Under the pieces are notes generated by a model, which was not told the DNA's origin, made no database searches, and was given only the letters and a program-made list of their open reading frames with translations. DNA of 64,000 nt from Thermopolyspora flexuosa. GTDB taxonomy: Bacteria > Actinomycetota > Actinomycetes > Streptosporangiales > Streptosporangiaceae. The translations under genes and the position numbers were made by a program. This document shows, piece after piece, positions 17,092-25,869 of the stretch. Within the stretch, counting starts at the first letter, position 1. The number at the start of each line of letters is the position of its first letter. Location of the stretch: NCBI RefSeq assembly GCF_006716785.1, contig NZ_VFPQ01000001.1, positions 2,976,001 to 3,040,000 of the forward strand, given 5' to 3'.

Positions 17092-18117
17092 ATGAGCGTG
17101 GTTCCCGACGAGATGGACGCGTGGGTGGTCGAGCGTCCGGGGCCGATCGAGGACGGCCCGTTGCGCCTGGTGCGGCTGCCGGTGCCGAGCCCGGGGCCGG
17201 GCGAGGTGCTCGTCGAGGTCGAGGTGTGCGCGGTGTGCCGCACCGACCTGCACCTCGCCGAGGGCGACCTGCCGCCGCGGCGGCCGCGGACCGTGCCCGG
17301 GCACGAGGCGGTGGGCCGGGTCATCGCCCACGGTCCGGGCGTGAACGGCGGGCCCGAGGTGGGCGCCCGGGTCGGGGTGGCGTGGCTGCGCACCACCTGC
17401 GGCACCTGCCGATACTGCCGGCGGGGCGCGGAGAACCTCTGCCCGGCGTCGACGTACACCGGGTGGGACGCGGACGGCGGCTACGCGCGGTACCTCGTCG
17501 CGCCCGCCGACTACGTGTACCCGCTGCCGGAGGACCAGGACCCGCGCACGCTCGCGCCGCTGCTGTGCGCGGGCATCATCGGGTACCGGGCGCTGCTGCG
17601 GGCCGAGCTGCCGGAGGGCGGGCGGCTCGGCATCTACGGGTTCGGCGCCTCGGCGCACCTCACCGCGCAGGTGGCGATCGCGCAGGGCGCGACCGTGCAC
17701 GTGCTCACCCGGTCGAAGGAGGCCCAGCGGCTCGCCCTGGAGCTGGGCGCGGCCTCGGCCGCCGGCGCGTACGACTCGCCGCCCGAGCCGCTCGACTCGG
17801 CGATCCTGTTCGCGCCCGTCGGCGACCTCGTGCCGGTGTGCCTGGAGGCGCTCGACCGGGGCGGCACGCTGGCGATCGCGGGAATCCACCTGACCGACGT
17901 GCCCCGGCTCGACTACCAGCGGCACCTGTTCCAGGAGCGGCAGGTGCGCAGCGTGACCGCGAACACGCGGGCGGACGGGCGGGGGTTCCTCGAGTTCGCC
18001 GCCCGCCACCCGCTGCACGTGGAGACCGTCGCCTACCCGTTCGAGGAGGCCGACCGGGCGCTCGCCGACCTCGCCGCCGACCGGGTCAACGGCGTCGCCG
18101 TGCTCGTCATGTCCTGA
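17092..18117 (+). CDS. Zinc-dependent alcohol dehydrogenase family protein
   Basis: A 341-residue medium-chain dehydrogenase. The catalytic zinc ligands are the Cys in [11 protein letters not shown] and the His in VPGHEAVG. The structural zinc loop is [15 protein letters not shown] with four cysteines. The Rossmann region reads [19 protein letters not shown], a variant of the usual GxGxxG in which the central glycine is Ala, as in a known subgroup of bacterial ADHs. Expected activity is NAD(P)-linked oxidation of an alcohol or reduction of an aldehyde. The ATG at 17092 follows CGGAGG closely. It is divergent from the ketopantoate-reductase-like gene and convergent with the LLM oxidoreductase. 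Confidence 0.88.
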   Translation: MSVVPDEMDAWVVERPGPIEDGPLRLVRLPVPSPGPGEVLVEVEVCAVCRTDLHLAEGDLPPRRPRTVPGHEAVGRVIAHGPGVNGGPEVGARVGVAWLRTTCGTCRYCRRGAENLCPASTYTGWDADGGYARYLVAPADYVYPLPEDQDPRTLAPLLCAGIIGYRALLRAELPEGGRLGIYGFGASAHLTAQVAIAQGATVHVLTRSKEAQRLALELGAASAAGAYDSPPEPLDSAILFAPVGDLVPVCLEALDRGGTLAIAGIHLTDVPRLDYQRHLFQERQVRSVTANTRADGRGFLEFAARHPLHVETVAYPFEEADRALADLAADRVNGVAVLVMS

Positions 18118-18132
18118 CGCGGTCCGGAACGC

Positions 18133-19038
18133 TCACAGGTCCGGGCGCAGCGCCTCCAGGGCCTCCTCGGCGAGGCGCATCGCCGCGACCGCGTCCGCGT
18201 CCGGCGAGCCGATCTCGGGGTTGAAGTTGAGGTCGTGGAAGACCTCGGTCACGCCCTGCTCGGCGAGCGCGGCCACGTCGGCGCGGATCTCCTCCCAGGA
18301 GCCGGTGAGCGGCTTGCGGCCGGGCTCGCCCGACCGGCCCGGCCGGGTGACGCCGCGCACGATGAACCGCAGCGACTCGGGGTCGCGCCCGGCCTCGCGG
18401 GCCGCCTCCTTCACGATCGCGATCTGCTCGCCGATCGTGGTGAGGTCGACCCGGCTGGAGCTCACCCAGCCGTCGGCCAGCCGCCCGGCACGGCGCAGCG
18501 CGGGCTCCGCCGTACCGCCGAGGATGATCGGGGGCGGCGGGACGGGCTTGGGGTCGAGGTGGGCGGGCGGCAGGCGGTAGAACTCGCCCTCGTGCGCCGC
18601 GATCCCCTCGGACCACAGGGTGCGGAGCACGGTCAGGTACTCCTCGGCGCGGGCGCCGCGCCGCTCGAGCGGCACGCCCGAGGCGGCGAACTCCTCCGGC
18701 AGCCAGCCGAGCCCCACGCCCGCGTCGATTCGTCCCCCGCTGACGTGCTGCAGCGTGGCGAGCTGCTTGGCGAGCAGCGCGGGCGAGAAGAACGGCAGGT
18801 TGAGCACGGCGACGCCGAGCCGGATCCGGCTCGTCACGCCCGCCAGGTAGGCGAGGGTGACGATCGGGTCCTGCACGCTGCGGTAGACCGGCGGCATCGC
18901 GTGCTCGGCCGGGAACAGCAGCCGCTGGAAGGTCCACAGCGAGTGGTAGCCGAGCTCCTCGGCCCGCCGCGCGATCGTGATCATGTTCTCGGGCGTCGCC
19001 CACGAGCCCGACACCGGTACGCCAAAGCCGATCCTCAT
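18133..19038 (-). CDS. LLM-class (F420-type) flavin-dependent oxidoreductase
   Basis: A 301-residue luciferase-like TIM-barrel protein. Family features are MRIGFGVPVSG at the start, ARRAEELGYHSLWT, SRIRLGVAVLNLPFFSPALL, GGRIDAGVGLGWLPEEF and PPIILGG. The spacing fits the group of actinobacterial LLM enzymes usually annotated as F420-dependent. FMN cannot be excluded from sequence. The substrate is unknown. The gene ends 15 bases from the convergent alcohol dehydrogenase and starts 91 bases from a divergent phosphotransferase. Confidence 0.85.
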   Translation of the reverse strand: MRIGFGVPVSGSWATPENMITIARRAEELGYHSLWTFQRLLFPAEHAMPPVYRSVQDPIVTLAYLAGVTSRIRLGVAVLNLPFFSPALLAKQLATLQHVSGGRIDAGVGLGWLPEEFAASGVPLERRGARAEEYLTVLRTLWSEGIAAHEGEFYRLPPAHLDPKPVPPPPIILGGTAEPALRRAGRLADGWVSSSRVDLTTIGEQIAIVKEAAREAGRDPESLRFIVRGVTRPGRSGEPGRKPLTGSWEEIRADVAALAEQGVTEVFHDLNFNPEIGSPDADAVAAMRLAEEALEALRPDL

Positions 19039-19129
19039 GAGGCCACCCTACGGACCCCGGCGGTGCCGCCGCCGGACCGTGCCACGGTACGGCACGGCGG
19101 GTCAGGTCGCCCCGCACTACAGTGTGGGG

Positions 19130-20023
19130 GTGCCCGACGCGTACTCCCCGCTCGTCCGCGCCCTCGCCGAGCTGGCCGGACCCGGACCGGTGACGGTGCT
19201 CAAGGAGGACCGGGTCGTCGTGGTGCGGTCGGGCGACGTGGTGGCCAAGGCGCACGAGCCGGACGCCGACCCCGGCGACCTCGGCGTACGGCTGGCCACG
19301 GCGGCGCGGCTCGGCGACGTCATGCTCCCGCCGCTGCGCCCCATCCCCGAACGGGTGGCCGGGCGGCTGGTCACGCTCTGGCCCGCGGGCCGGCCGGTCG
19401 ATCCGTCCGATCTGGCGGCGGCGCCCTGGGAGGACGCCGGGCGGCTGCTCGCCCGGCTGCACGCCGTACCGGTGGACGGTCACCTGCCCCCGGCGGGCGG
19501 GCCGCTGCGGCTCGCCCGGACCATGGCACGGCTGGAGCGCGCCGCCGGCGGGGCGGCCGGGGCCGTGGTGCGCGCCGCCCACGCGGGGCTGCCCGCGGGC
19601 GGGCTGTGCGGCACGACCGGCCCGGACGGTACGGCACGGCGGGCGCTCACCCACGGCGACTGGCACCTCGGCCAGCTCGTGTGGCACGGCGGGCGGTGGC
19701 GCCTCATCGACGTCGACGACCTCGGCGTCGGCGACCCGGCCTGGGACCTGGCCCGGCCCGCCGCCTACTACGCGGCCGGGCTGCTCCACCCGGAGGTGTG
19801 GCACCGCTTCCTCACCGCCTACCTCGAGGGCGGCGGCACCGCGGTCTCGCAGGCGGATCCGTGGCGGGAACTGGACGTGCCGGCCCGCGCGTTGACGGTC
19901 CAGCTGGCCGCCCGCGGCGTGCTCCGGGCGCAGGAGGAGGGCCGTCCGCTCGACGAGGCGGAGGAGGCCTTCGTCGCCTGTTGTGCGCGGATCGTCCGGA
20001 TGACCGGCGCCCCGACGACGTAG
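19130..20023 (+). CDS. Aminoglycoside-phosphotransferase-fold kinase
   Basis: A 297-residue protein of the APH/choline kinase fold. The Brenner motif is LTHGDWHLGQLV and the metal-binding segment LIDVDDLGVGDPAWDLA replaces the DFG region. The N-terminal Lys (VVAKAHEP) should bind ATP. No particular small-molecule substrate is indicated. The GTG at 19130 is chosen as start. A TACAGT hexamer at 19118-19123 would put the transcription start almost on the GTG, so the mRNA may be leaderless, which fits the lack of a ribosome binding site. Confidence 0.8.
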   Translation: MPDAYSPLVRALAELAGPGPVTVLKEDRVVVVRSGDVVAKAHEPDADPGDLGVRLATAARLGDVMLPPLRPIPERVAGRLVTLWPAGRPVDPSDLAAAPWEDAGRLLARLHAVPVDGHLPPAGGPLRLARTMARLERAAGGAAGAVVRAAHAGLPAGGLCGTTGPDGTARRALTHGDWHLGQLVWHGGRWRLIDVDDLGVGDPAWDLARPAAYYAAGLLHPEVWHRFLTAYLEGGGTAVSQADPWRELDVPARALTVQLAARGVLRAQEEGRPLDEAEEAFVACCARIVRMTGAPTT

Positions 20024-20062
20024 AGTGATCACTGGTTTCGGCCGACAAAGGAGACCAGCGCG

Positions 20063-20320
20063 ATGCAATGCCCGAAGTGTCACGGCCTCATGCGGACCTT
20101 CAACCGCAGCGGCGTGACCATCGACCAGTGTGAGAGCTGCCGTGGCATCTTCCTCGACTACGGCGAGCTGGAGACGCTGACCCGGCTGGAGAGCCAGTAC
20201 ATGCAGCAGTACGCCCCGCCGCCTCCGCCGCCGGCCCACGGGCCGTCCTGGGGTGGCCACCACTACGGCTACCACGGGCACCGGCACCGCGGGCTCATGG
20301 GCCTGCTCTTCTCGAGCTGA
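20063..20320 (+). CDS. Small zinc-ribbon (zf-TFIIB) protein
   Basis: An 85-residue protein with one zinc ribbon, CPKCHGLM then CESCRGIFLDYGELETL, giving four Cys ligands. The C-terminus is rich in Pro, Gly and His (YAPPPPPPAHG, HHYGYHGHRHRG), which may bind further metal. This family (zf-TFIIB, PF13453) is widespread in bacteria without a firm function. AAGGAG at 20048-20053 precedes the ATG at 20063. A TAGAGT hexamer and the palindrome AGTGATCACT (20024-20033) overlap the end of the upstream kinase gene and may be its promoter and operator. Confidence 0.8.
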   Translation: MQCPKCHGLMRTFNRSGVTIDQCESCRGIFLDYGELETLTRLESQYMQQYAPPPPPPAHGPSWGGHHYGYHGHRHRGLMGLLFSS

Positions 20321-20343
20321 CCCGCCCGAACCGCCGATCACGC

Positions 20344-20375
20344 CGGCTCGGCCGGAGCACCGGTCGGCCGAGCCG
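20344..20375. terminator. Strong bidirectional hairpin
   Basis: CGGCTCGGCCG at 20344-20354 and CGGCCGAGCCG at 20365-20375 are perfect 11-bp arms around a 10-base loop, between the convergent zinc-ribbon and lipoprotein genes. Confidence 0.65.
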
Positions 20376-20389
20376 CGGATCGCGGGCGG

Positions 20390-21361
20390 TCAGCGGGGGT
20401 AGTCGCGGGGCCGTACCGTCCGGGTACGGGCGTTGCCGCCGGGCACGGGGTGGAGGGTGAGCGACCAGTTCCGCCAGCGGATCGTGTAGCCGCTGTAGAC
20501 GGTGCGGAAGCGCAGCGTTCGCTCGAAACGCTCGAAGGTGCAGTTGCGCGTGAAGGTGCGCGCCGACCGGTCCCAGTCCGTCCCCGTGGTGAAGTAGACC
20601 CGGTACCTGCCGTCCCGGATGTTGTTGATCTGGTAGGAGCTGCGCTTGCGGACGTAGACGCTGAGCACCTTGGTCTTGCCCTGGGTCAGGGTGACGACCG
20701 CGTCCCGCTTCAGGCCGTTGCGGATGCGCAGGTGGCCCCGGCCGCCGCGGCCCCCGTTGCGGATGAAGGTGCCGTTCGCCAGGCGGCGGTTCCGCCGTTT
20801 GGGCACCTTGACGTCGATCGCCGGGGCGTCGTAGTCGAGGATCTTCAGATTACGGGCGGCGACCCTCAGGTTGTCGATCGTGCCTTTGCCGACGCGGGTG
20901 AGCAGGGCCGACGGCGTGCACAGGGAGTGGTCGGCGACGTCGGGCCGCAGCCGGAGGAGCCGGAGGTCGAGGTCGGCGAGGTGCCGGACGTACTCCACGT
21001 GCGCCAGCGCCGCCTCCGGCGGCGGGTCGAGGTCCCGCAGCCTCCGTACCGCCTCCGTGACCGCCTCCTCCGTACGCCCGAGCCTGCGGTCGAGCGTGTC
21101 GACCGAGCGCGCCTTGAGCAGGCTCGCGAGGCTCGACCGCACCGGCTTCAGCGCCGCCTCGAGTTCCGCGCGGTAGCGGTCCGGCGACAGCCAGGTCGGG
21201 CTGGGGGTCGCGGACGGCGTCGCCACGGGCGACGCGGTGGCGGGCGTGGCCCGGCCGCCGGATCCGCCCGCCGTACCGTCGCCCGACCCGTTTCCCGGGG
21301 TGCACGCCGCCAGGGCGCACACGCATGCCAACGCGATGGGGGTGAATCGCGAGTGCTGCAC
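20390..21361 (-). CDS. Secreted lipoprotein of unknown function
   Basis: A 323-residue protein with a lipoprotein signal (TPIALACVCALAAC, lipobox Cys20). A Gly/Ser/Thr/Pro linker to about residue 58 and a helical region follow (RYRAELEAALKPVRSSLASL, DTLDRRLGRTEEAVTEAVRRL). The C-terminal half is basic and beta-rich (RNGGRGGRGHLRIRNGLKRD, VYVRKRSSYQINNIRDGRYR). The end resembles small domains that wrap a polar ligand, but I cannot name a family. The GTG at 21361 has no good ribosome binding site. A TTGACA element just upstream suggests a nearly leaderless transcript. It is monocistronic. Confidence 0.65.
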   Translation of the reverse strand: MQHSRFTPIALACVCALAACTPGNGSGDGTAGGSGGRATPATASPVATPSATPSPTWLSPDRYRAELEAALKPVRSSLASLLKARSVDTLDRRLGRTEEAVTEAVRRLRDLDPPPEAALAHVEYVRHLADLDLRLLRLRPDVADHSLCTPSALLTRVGKGTIDNLRVAARNLKILDYDAPAIDVKVPKRRNRRLANGTFIRNGGRGGRGHLRIRNGLKRDAVVTLTQGKTKVLSVYVRKRSSYQINNIRDGRYRVYFTTGTDWDRSARTFTRNCTFERFERTLRFRTVYSGYTIRWRNWSLTLHPVPGGNARTRTVRPRDYPR

Positions 21362-21369
21362 TCCATCAG

Positions 21370-21396
21370 CGTTTACGGCACGTCGAATTATGTCAA
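21370..21396 (-). promoter_or_regulatory. Candidate promoter of the lipoprotein gene
   Basis: On the minus strand TTGACA (21396-21391) and TAAACG (21375-21370) are separated by 15 bases, a little short of the usual 17. The expected start of transcription would fall at the GTG at 21361. The remaining gap up to the ABC-F stop (21397-21649) is unusually AT-rich in places and holds no gene that I can support. Confidence 0.4.
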
Positions 21397-21649
21397 TATT
21401 CGCCCCGCTATATGGTTACAGGGTGCGGCAATTTAGCCGTTGCGCATCCTTGCCGCCGCGCAGACGAGCCGGGCCGATGACGGCGACCGGTCGTATCCGC
21501 CCTGGCCTCCGCCTCGGGCCCGGACTCCCTGCGCGTTCTATGAATTCTTTGCAGACGGCATTTTTGCTCCCTCGTATCGATGCGCTTCGAAACGCCACCG
21601 GAATCACATCCGGACCGGATTTCCCGGGCGAATTCGCCCTCCGGCGGTG

Positions 21650-23296
21650 TCACCATGGGTCCGGCGGATCGATTTCCACAAGGCCGTCCTCCCGCGTGAG
21701 GCGCAGCCAGCGGGTGACGCCGATCGAGGCGAGGAACGGCAGGTCGTGGGAGGCGACGACCAGCGCGCCACGGTACGCGGCGAGCGCCTCGACCAGCCGG
21801 TCCACCGCGGGCATGTCGAGGTTGTTGGTGGGCTCGTCGAGCAGCAGCAGCCGCGGCGGCGGCTCGGCGAGCAGGAGCGTGGCGAGCACCGCGCGCAGGC
21901 GTTCCCCGCCGGACAGGGCCGACGCGGGCAGCTCGGCCCGGGCCCCGCGGAACAGGAAGCGGGCGAGCTCCATGCGGATCCGGTTCACCGGCGCGCCGGG
22001 CGCGGCTGCGCGCACGTTCTCCAGCACGCTGCGCGTCTCGTCGAGCACGTCGAGCCGCTGCGGCAGGTAGCCCACGCCGTCGATGGTGACGCGCACCGTG
22101 CCGTCGGCCGGGGCCAGCTCGCCCGTGATCGTGCGCAGCAGCGTGGTCTTCCCCACCCCGTTCGGGCCGAGCAGCGCGATCCGCTCCGGGCCGCGGATGG
22201 TGAGGCTCACCGGCGGATGGCCCGCCCGGGTCGTCACCTCCTCCAGCACCGCGACGGTACGGCCGGCCGGGACCTCGGTGCGGGGCAGCTCGACGCGGAT
22301 CCTCGGATCCTCGCGGGCCGCCTCCTCGGCCGCGGCGAGCCGCCGCTGCGCGGCCTCGAGCCGGTCCCGGTGCAGCTCGCGCAGCCTGCCCGCGCTCACC
22401 TGGGCCTCGCGCTTGCGCGCGTTCATGACGATCTTCGGCTCGCGCTTGTTCGCGTACATCTTGGCGCCGTACCGCGACCGCCGGGCGATCTTCGTCTCGG
22501 CCTCGACCAGCTCGCGCCGCTGCCGCCGTACCTCGGCCCCGGCGTTGCGCAGCTCCCGCTCGGCGGCCTCCCGCTCGGCGGCGAGCGCCTCCTCGTAGGC
22601 GGACAGGTTGCCGCCGAACATCCGGATCCGGCCGCGGGACAGGTCGGCGACCTGGTCGACCCGGTCGAGCAGCGCGCGGTCGTGGCTCACCAGGACCATG
22701 ACGCCGCGCCAGGCCGCGACCGCGTCGTACAGCCGGAACCGGGCGTCGAGGTCGAGGTTGTTGGTGGGCTCGTCGAGCAGCAGCACCTGCGGCCGCCGCA
22801 GGAACTGCGCGGCGAGCCCCACCATGACGGCCTCGCCGCCGGAGAGCGTGCCCAGCGGGCGGTCGAGCCCGACGTGCGCGAGCCCGAGCCGGTCGAGCTC
22901 GGCGCGCGCCCGCTCCTCGACGTCCCAGTCGTCGCCGATCACCGCGTACCGCTCGGCGAGCTCGGCCTCGGACAGGTCGCCGCGCTCCAGGTCGCGCAGC
23001 GCCCGGCGTACCGTCTCGATGCCGAGCAGCTCGGCGACGGTCCGGCCCACGTCGAGCGGCAGACGCTGCGGCAGGTACCCGACGTCGCCCGCCACGTGCA
23101 CCGAACCCGACACCGGCCGCAGCTCCCCGGCGATCAGCCGCAGCAGCGTCGACTTGCCCGACCCGTTCGCCCCGATCAGCCCGGTACGGCCCGGCCCGAA
23201 CGCGACGTCGAGCCGGTCGAACACCGGTGTGCCGTCCGGCCAGGAGAACGACAGTTCCGTGCAGACAATGGCAAACGAAGAAGAAGACGAAGACAC
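21650..23296 (-). CDS. ABC-F family ribosome-protection-type ATPase
   Basis: A 548-residue protein with two ABC ATPase domains and no membrane segments. Domain 1 has Walker A GANGSGKST, signature LSGGEAVMVGLA and Walker B VLLLDEPTNNLD. A basic linker of about 80 residues (KIARRSRYGAKMYANKREPK) follows, then domain 2 with GPNGVGKTT, LSGGERLRAVLA and LLLLDEPTNNLD. This layout is that of ABC-F translation factors, some of which dislodge ribosome-targeting antibiotics. The linker length alone does not show whether this one confers resistance. The GTG at 23296 is set by AGGAGG eight bases upstream. The preceding 160 bases look like an attenuation leader. Confidence 0.85.
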   Translation of the reverse strand: MSSSSSSFAIVCTELSFSWPDGTPVFDRLDVAFGPGRTGLIGANGSGKSTLLRLIAGELRPVSGSVHVAGDVGYLPQRLPLDVGRTVAELLGIETVRRALRDLERGDLSEAELAERYAVIGDDWDVEERARAELDRLGLAHVGLDRPLGTLSGGEAVMVGLAAQFLRRPQVLLLDEPTNNLDLDARFRLYDAVAAWRGVMVLVSHDRALLDRVDQVADLSRGRIRMFGGNLSAYEEALAAEREAAERELRNAGAEVRRQRRELVEAETKIARRSRYGAKMYANKREPKIVMNARKREAQVSAGRLRELHRDRLEAAQRRLAAAEEAAREDPRIRVELPRTEVPAGRTVAVLEEVTTRAGHPPVSLTIRGPERIALLGPNGVGKTTLLRTITGELAPADGTVRVTIDGVGYLPQRLDVLDETRSVLENVRAAAPGAPVNRIRMELARFLFRGARAELPASALSGGERLRAVLATLLLAEPPPRLLLLDEPTNNLDMPAVDRLVEALAAYRGALVVASHDLPFLASIGVTRWLRLTREDGLVEIDPPDPW

Positions 23297-23304
23297 TGCG
23301 CGGG

Positions 23305-23377
23305 CCTCCTCGGCATTCCTGCGATGACGGACGGGGAACGGCGGAGACACCGCGAACGCGCCACGGACGGAATGCCG
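23305..23377 (-). promoter_or_regulatory. Inverted repeat touching the ABC-F ribosome binding site
   Basis: On the transcript, CGGCATTCC (23377-23369) can pair with GGAATGCCG (23319-23311), a perfect 9-bp stem with a 49-base loop. The second arm directly abuts the AGGAGG at 23310-23305. A second small hairpin, CCGGG-TGAT-CCCGG, sits just upstream around the stop codon of a 25-codon frame. The arrangement is what translational attenuation of an antibiotic-responsive ABC-F gene would need. Confidence 0.4.
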
Positions 23378-23380
23378 GGA

Positions 23381-23458
23381 TCACCCGGGAAACGGGAAAC
23401 CGGGGAAGCGCGCAGAGAACCATGCCGAGGTCTCAGGCGACGCCGCGGTCGACGGCAT
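23381..23458 (-). CDS. Possible leader peptide of the ABC-F gene
   Basis: A 25-codon frame, ATG at 23458 to TGA at 23383-23381, encoding MPSTAASPETSAW followed by FSARFPGFPFPG. The Pro/Phe/Gly-rich end would translate slowly, and the stop lies inside a small hairpin upstream of the inverted repeat that reaches the ABC-F ribosome binding site. Leader peptides of this size control several known ABC-F and erm genes. Against it, there is no clear ribosome binding site before the ATG, and in GC-rich DNA such short frames arise by chance. Confidence 0.3.
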   Translation of the reverse strand: MPSTAASPETSAWFSARFPGFPFPG

Positions 23459-23590
23459 GCGTCGCGCGGCGGTCGCGGTGCCGGACCTCAGCTCTCCACG
23501 CGGGTGCTCCCCTCGACGACGACAGGTCGCCGCCGACGTTACCCGCGGCGGCGGCCCGGGGCAACGGGTTTTCCGGTCCGCGCCGGCGCG

Positions 23591-24943
23591 TCACCGCCCG
23601 CTCGAGACCACGGCGGCGAGCTCCGGGATGCGGGCGCGGTAGGCGTCGAGCAGGGCGCGAGCCGTACCGACCGAGTCGACGAGGGGGTGGAGCGCGAACG
23701 CGGCCACGGCGAGGCGCGGCGAGCCGGTGAGCGCGGCCTCGATCACGGTGCGCTCGACCTCCTTGACCTGCTGGAGGAGGCCGAGGAAGCGGCCGGGCAG
23801 GGGCCGGGTGGCGAGCGGGCGGACGCCGGAGCCGTCGACGGCGCACGGCACCTCGACCACGGCGTCGGCGGGCAGGCCCGGTACGGCCGTGCCGTTCCCG
23901 ACGTTGAGGATCATGGTGGCGGGCTCGCCGCGCGCGAGCGCGGCCATGAGCGCGAGCGCGACGCCCTCGTACCCGCCCGCCTCCAGGTCGGCCTGGTCGC
24001 GCTCGCCAGCGTCGGTCGCCTCCCGGGCCTCGGCCATGTAGGAGGCGTCGCGCTCCCGGCGCACCCGGTGCCACTCGGCCAGGGCCCGGTCGGGCCGGTC
24101 CAGCGCGGCCGCGTAGAAGCGTTCCTGCTGGTCGAGGAGGAGCTCCCCCCGGGTACGGCCGGCCGCGGTGATCCCCGCGATCGCCTCGCGGGTGAAGTAG
24201 TAGTAGTACAGGTACTCGTTGGGGATCGCGCCGAGGGTGCGCAGCCACTCGGGGCCGAACAGGCGGCCCTCCTCCATGCGGCGCAGCGCCTCGTCGTCGG
24301 CGAGCAGCCGGGGCAGCACGTCCTCGCCGCCGTGCTCCAGACCGGTGAGCCAGCCCAGGTGGTTGAGCCCGGCGTAGTGCGGGAACGTGCGCGCCGGGTC
24401 GAGGCCGAGCGCGGCGGCGGCGCGGCGGGCCAGGCCGAGCGGCGAGTCGCAGATGCCGACCACGCGGTCGCCGAGCACGCCGCGCATCGCCTCGGTGATC
24501 ATCCCGGCCGGGTTGGTGAAGTTGATCACCCAGGCGCGGGGGGCGAGCGCGGCCACCCGCTCGGCCACCCGCACCGCCACCGGGACGGTCCGCAGGCCGA
24601 ACGCGATGCCGCCGGGACCGACCGTCTCCTGGCCGAGCACGCCGTGCTCCAGGGCGACGCGCTCGTCGGCGGCGCGGGCCGCGAGGCCGCCCACCCGGAT
24701 CGCGGAGAAGACGAAGTCCGCGTCGCGCAGGGCGGCGTCGAGGTCGGTGGTGGCGTGCACCGCCGGGGCGTGATCGTGGCCCGCGGCGAGCCCGGCGAGC
24801 ACGTGCCCGATCGCGGCGAGCCGCTCGGCCGACACGTCGTACAGGGCCACCTCGTCGATGCGCGGCTCGCCGGTGTCGCGCAGCAGCGCGCCGTACACGA
24901 GCGGGACCCGGAACCCGCCGCCGCCGAGCACGGTCAGCTTCAT
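23591..24943 (-). CDS. GH4 family 6-phospho-glycosidase
   Basis: A 450-residue NAD- and metal-dependent glycoside hydrolase of family 4. Seen are the Rossmann start KLTVLGGGGFRVPLVYGAL, DADFVFSAIRVGG, the family segment NFTNPAGMITEA, the metal-binding Cys/His region GICDSPLG with AGLNHLGWL, and FGPEWLRTLGAIPNEYLYYY. The best match in memory is 6-phospho-beta-glucosidase (BglH/CelF-like), which hydrolyses phosphorylated disaccharides by an oxidation-elimination mechanism. It follows the DeoR-type regulator by 34 bases on the same strand and is divergent from a PfkB kinase, so the three probably serve one sugar. No PTS genes are in view. Confidence 0.88.
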   Translation of the reverse strand: MKLTVLGGGGFRVPLVYGALLRDTGEPRIDEVALYDVSAERLAAIGHVLAGLAAGHDHAPAVHATTDLDAALRDADFVFSAIRVGGLAARAADERVALEHGVLGQETVGPGGIAFGLRTVPVAVRVAERVAALAPRAWVINFTNPAGMITEAMRGVLGDRVVGICDSPLGLARRAAAALGLDPARTFPHYAGLNHLGWLTGLEHGGEDVLPRLLADDEALRRMEEGRLFGPEWLRTLGAIPNEYLYYYYFTREAIAGITAAGRTRGELLLDQQERFYAAALDRPDRALAEWHRVRRERDASYMAEAREATDAGERDQADLEAGGYEGVALALMAALARGEPATMILNVGNGTAVPGLPADAVVEVPCAVDGSGVRPLATRPLPGRFLGLLQQVKEVERTVIEAALTGSPRLAVAAFALHPLVDSVGTARALLDAYRARIPELAAVVSSGR

Positions 24944-24977
24944 GCCGCCCGCCCCGCCTGGTGGCCCGCCGTACCGG

Positions 24978-25736
24978 TCACGCGAACAGGACCTCGGCTC
25001 CGGCGGCGCGGCAGGCGTCGAGGGTCGCCTCGTCCGCGCCCTCGTTGGTGACGATCACGTCGATCTCCTCGGGCCCGCACACCCGCAGCGCGCCCGAGCC
25101 GGGGAACTTGTTCCGGTCGACGAGCAGGACCGTCTCCCGCGCCGCGTTGATCATGGCGCGCTTCACCGGCACCTCGGCGAGCGTGGTGTCGACGAGCTGC
25201 CCGTCCGGCCGTACCCCGCTCGCGCCGAGGAAGACGCGGTCGGCGCACACCTGGCGGAGCGCCTCCTCGGTGAGCACGCCGACGAGCGAGTGGTAGGCGC
25301 GGCGGACCATGCCGCCGAGCAGCAGCAGCTCCACCGTGTCGTCGCCGCGCAGCACGTCGAGCACGGCGAGGCTGGAGGTGACCACGGTGACCCGGCGGCC
25401 CCGCAGGTGGCGGGCGAGGCGCATGGTGGTGGTGCCGATGTCGAGCAGGACCACGTCGCCGTCGCGCACGAGCCCGGCGGCGCGCGCGGCCACGGCCTCC
25501 TTGTCCTTCTCGTCGACGCCCGCCACCGCCGAGAACGGCAGCGCCAGATCGGCGTCCACGTCGGCGAGCGCCCCGCCGCGGACCCGCCGCAGCGTGCCGT
25601 CGCGGTCGAGCACCTCCAGGTCGCGGCGGATCGTGGACGGGCTCACACCGAGCTGCCGGGCCAGGTCGCTGACGCTGGTCGCACCGGCCTGGCGGACCCG
25701 GCGCATGATCTCGGCATGCCGTTGGTGCTGGAGCAC
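24978..25736 (-). CDS. DeoR-family transcriptional regulator
   Basis: A 252-residue repressor with an N-terminal winged helix-turn-helix (ATSVSDLARQLGVSPSTIRR, DLEVLDRDGTLRRVRGGA) and a C-terminal DeoRC sugar-phosphate sensor domain (LLDIGTTTMRLARHL, VTSSLAVLDVL, FLGASGVR, LLVDRNKF). The GTG at 25736 follows TAGGAT at a suitable distance. It heads the deoR-GH4 operon and faces the PfkB kinase gene. The simplest reading is repression of both directions until a phosphorylated sugar binds. The intervening 133 bases contain a perfect 10-bp palindrome. Confidence 0.88.
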   Translation of the reverse strand: MLQHQRHAEIMRRVRQAGATSVSDLARQLGVSPSTIRRDLEVLDRDGTLRRVRGGALADVDADLALPFSAVAGVDEKDKEAVAARAAGLVRDGDVVLLDIGTTTMRLARHLRGRRVTVVTSSLAVLDVLRGDDTVELLLLGGMVRRAYHSLVGVLTEEALRQVCADRVFLGASGVRPDGQLVDTTLAEVPVKRAMINAARETVLLVDRNKFPGSGALRVCGPEEIDVIVTNEGADEATLDACRAAGAEVLFA

Positions 25737-25786
25737 GTGCGCATCCTACATTCATATCCGCGCAGAAACGAGCAGCATAGAGCAAA

Positions 25787-25796
25787 CGTGATCACG
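25787..25796. promoter_or_regulatory. Palindrome in the deoR-pfkB divergent promoter region
   Basis: CGTGATCACG is a perfect 10-bp palindrome between the divergent deoR (start 25736) and PfkB kinase (start 25870) genes. It is a candidate operator. The core GTGATCAC recurs upstream of the sugar ABC operon (59041-59048) but also inside coding sequence, so specificity is uncertain. Confidence 0.35.
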
Positions 25797-25869
25797 ATCG
25801 ACTTGCTATCGCGCCGGGAGACCGTGCAGGATTGCGCACGTCTCGCTCTGCCGAGGAGGACCCAAGCCG

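Noticed and set aside
20024-20033. AGTGATCACT palindrome linked to the deoR site as one regulon
   Set aside because: Only the octamer core is shared, the same octamer also occurs inside coding regions (for example near 33469 and 51060), and the gene downstream is a zinc-ribbon protein with no sugar link.
21416-21607. Small minus-strand frame between the lipoprotein and ABC-F genes
   Set aside because: No family, composition unlike coding sequence of this genome and no ribosome binding site.
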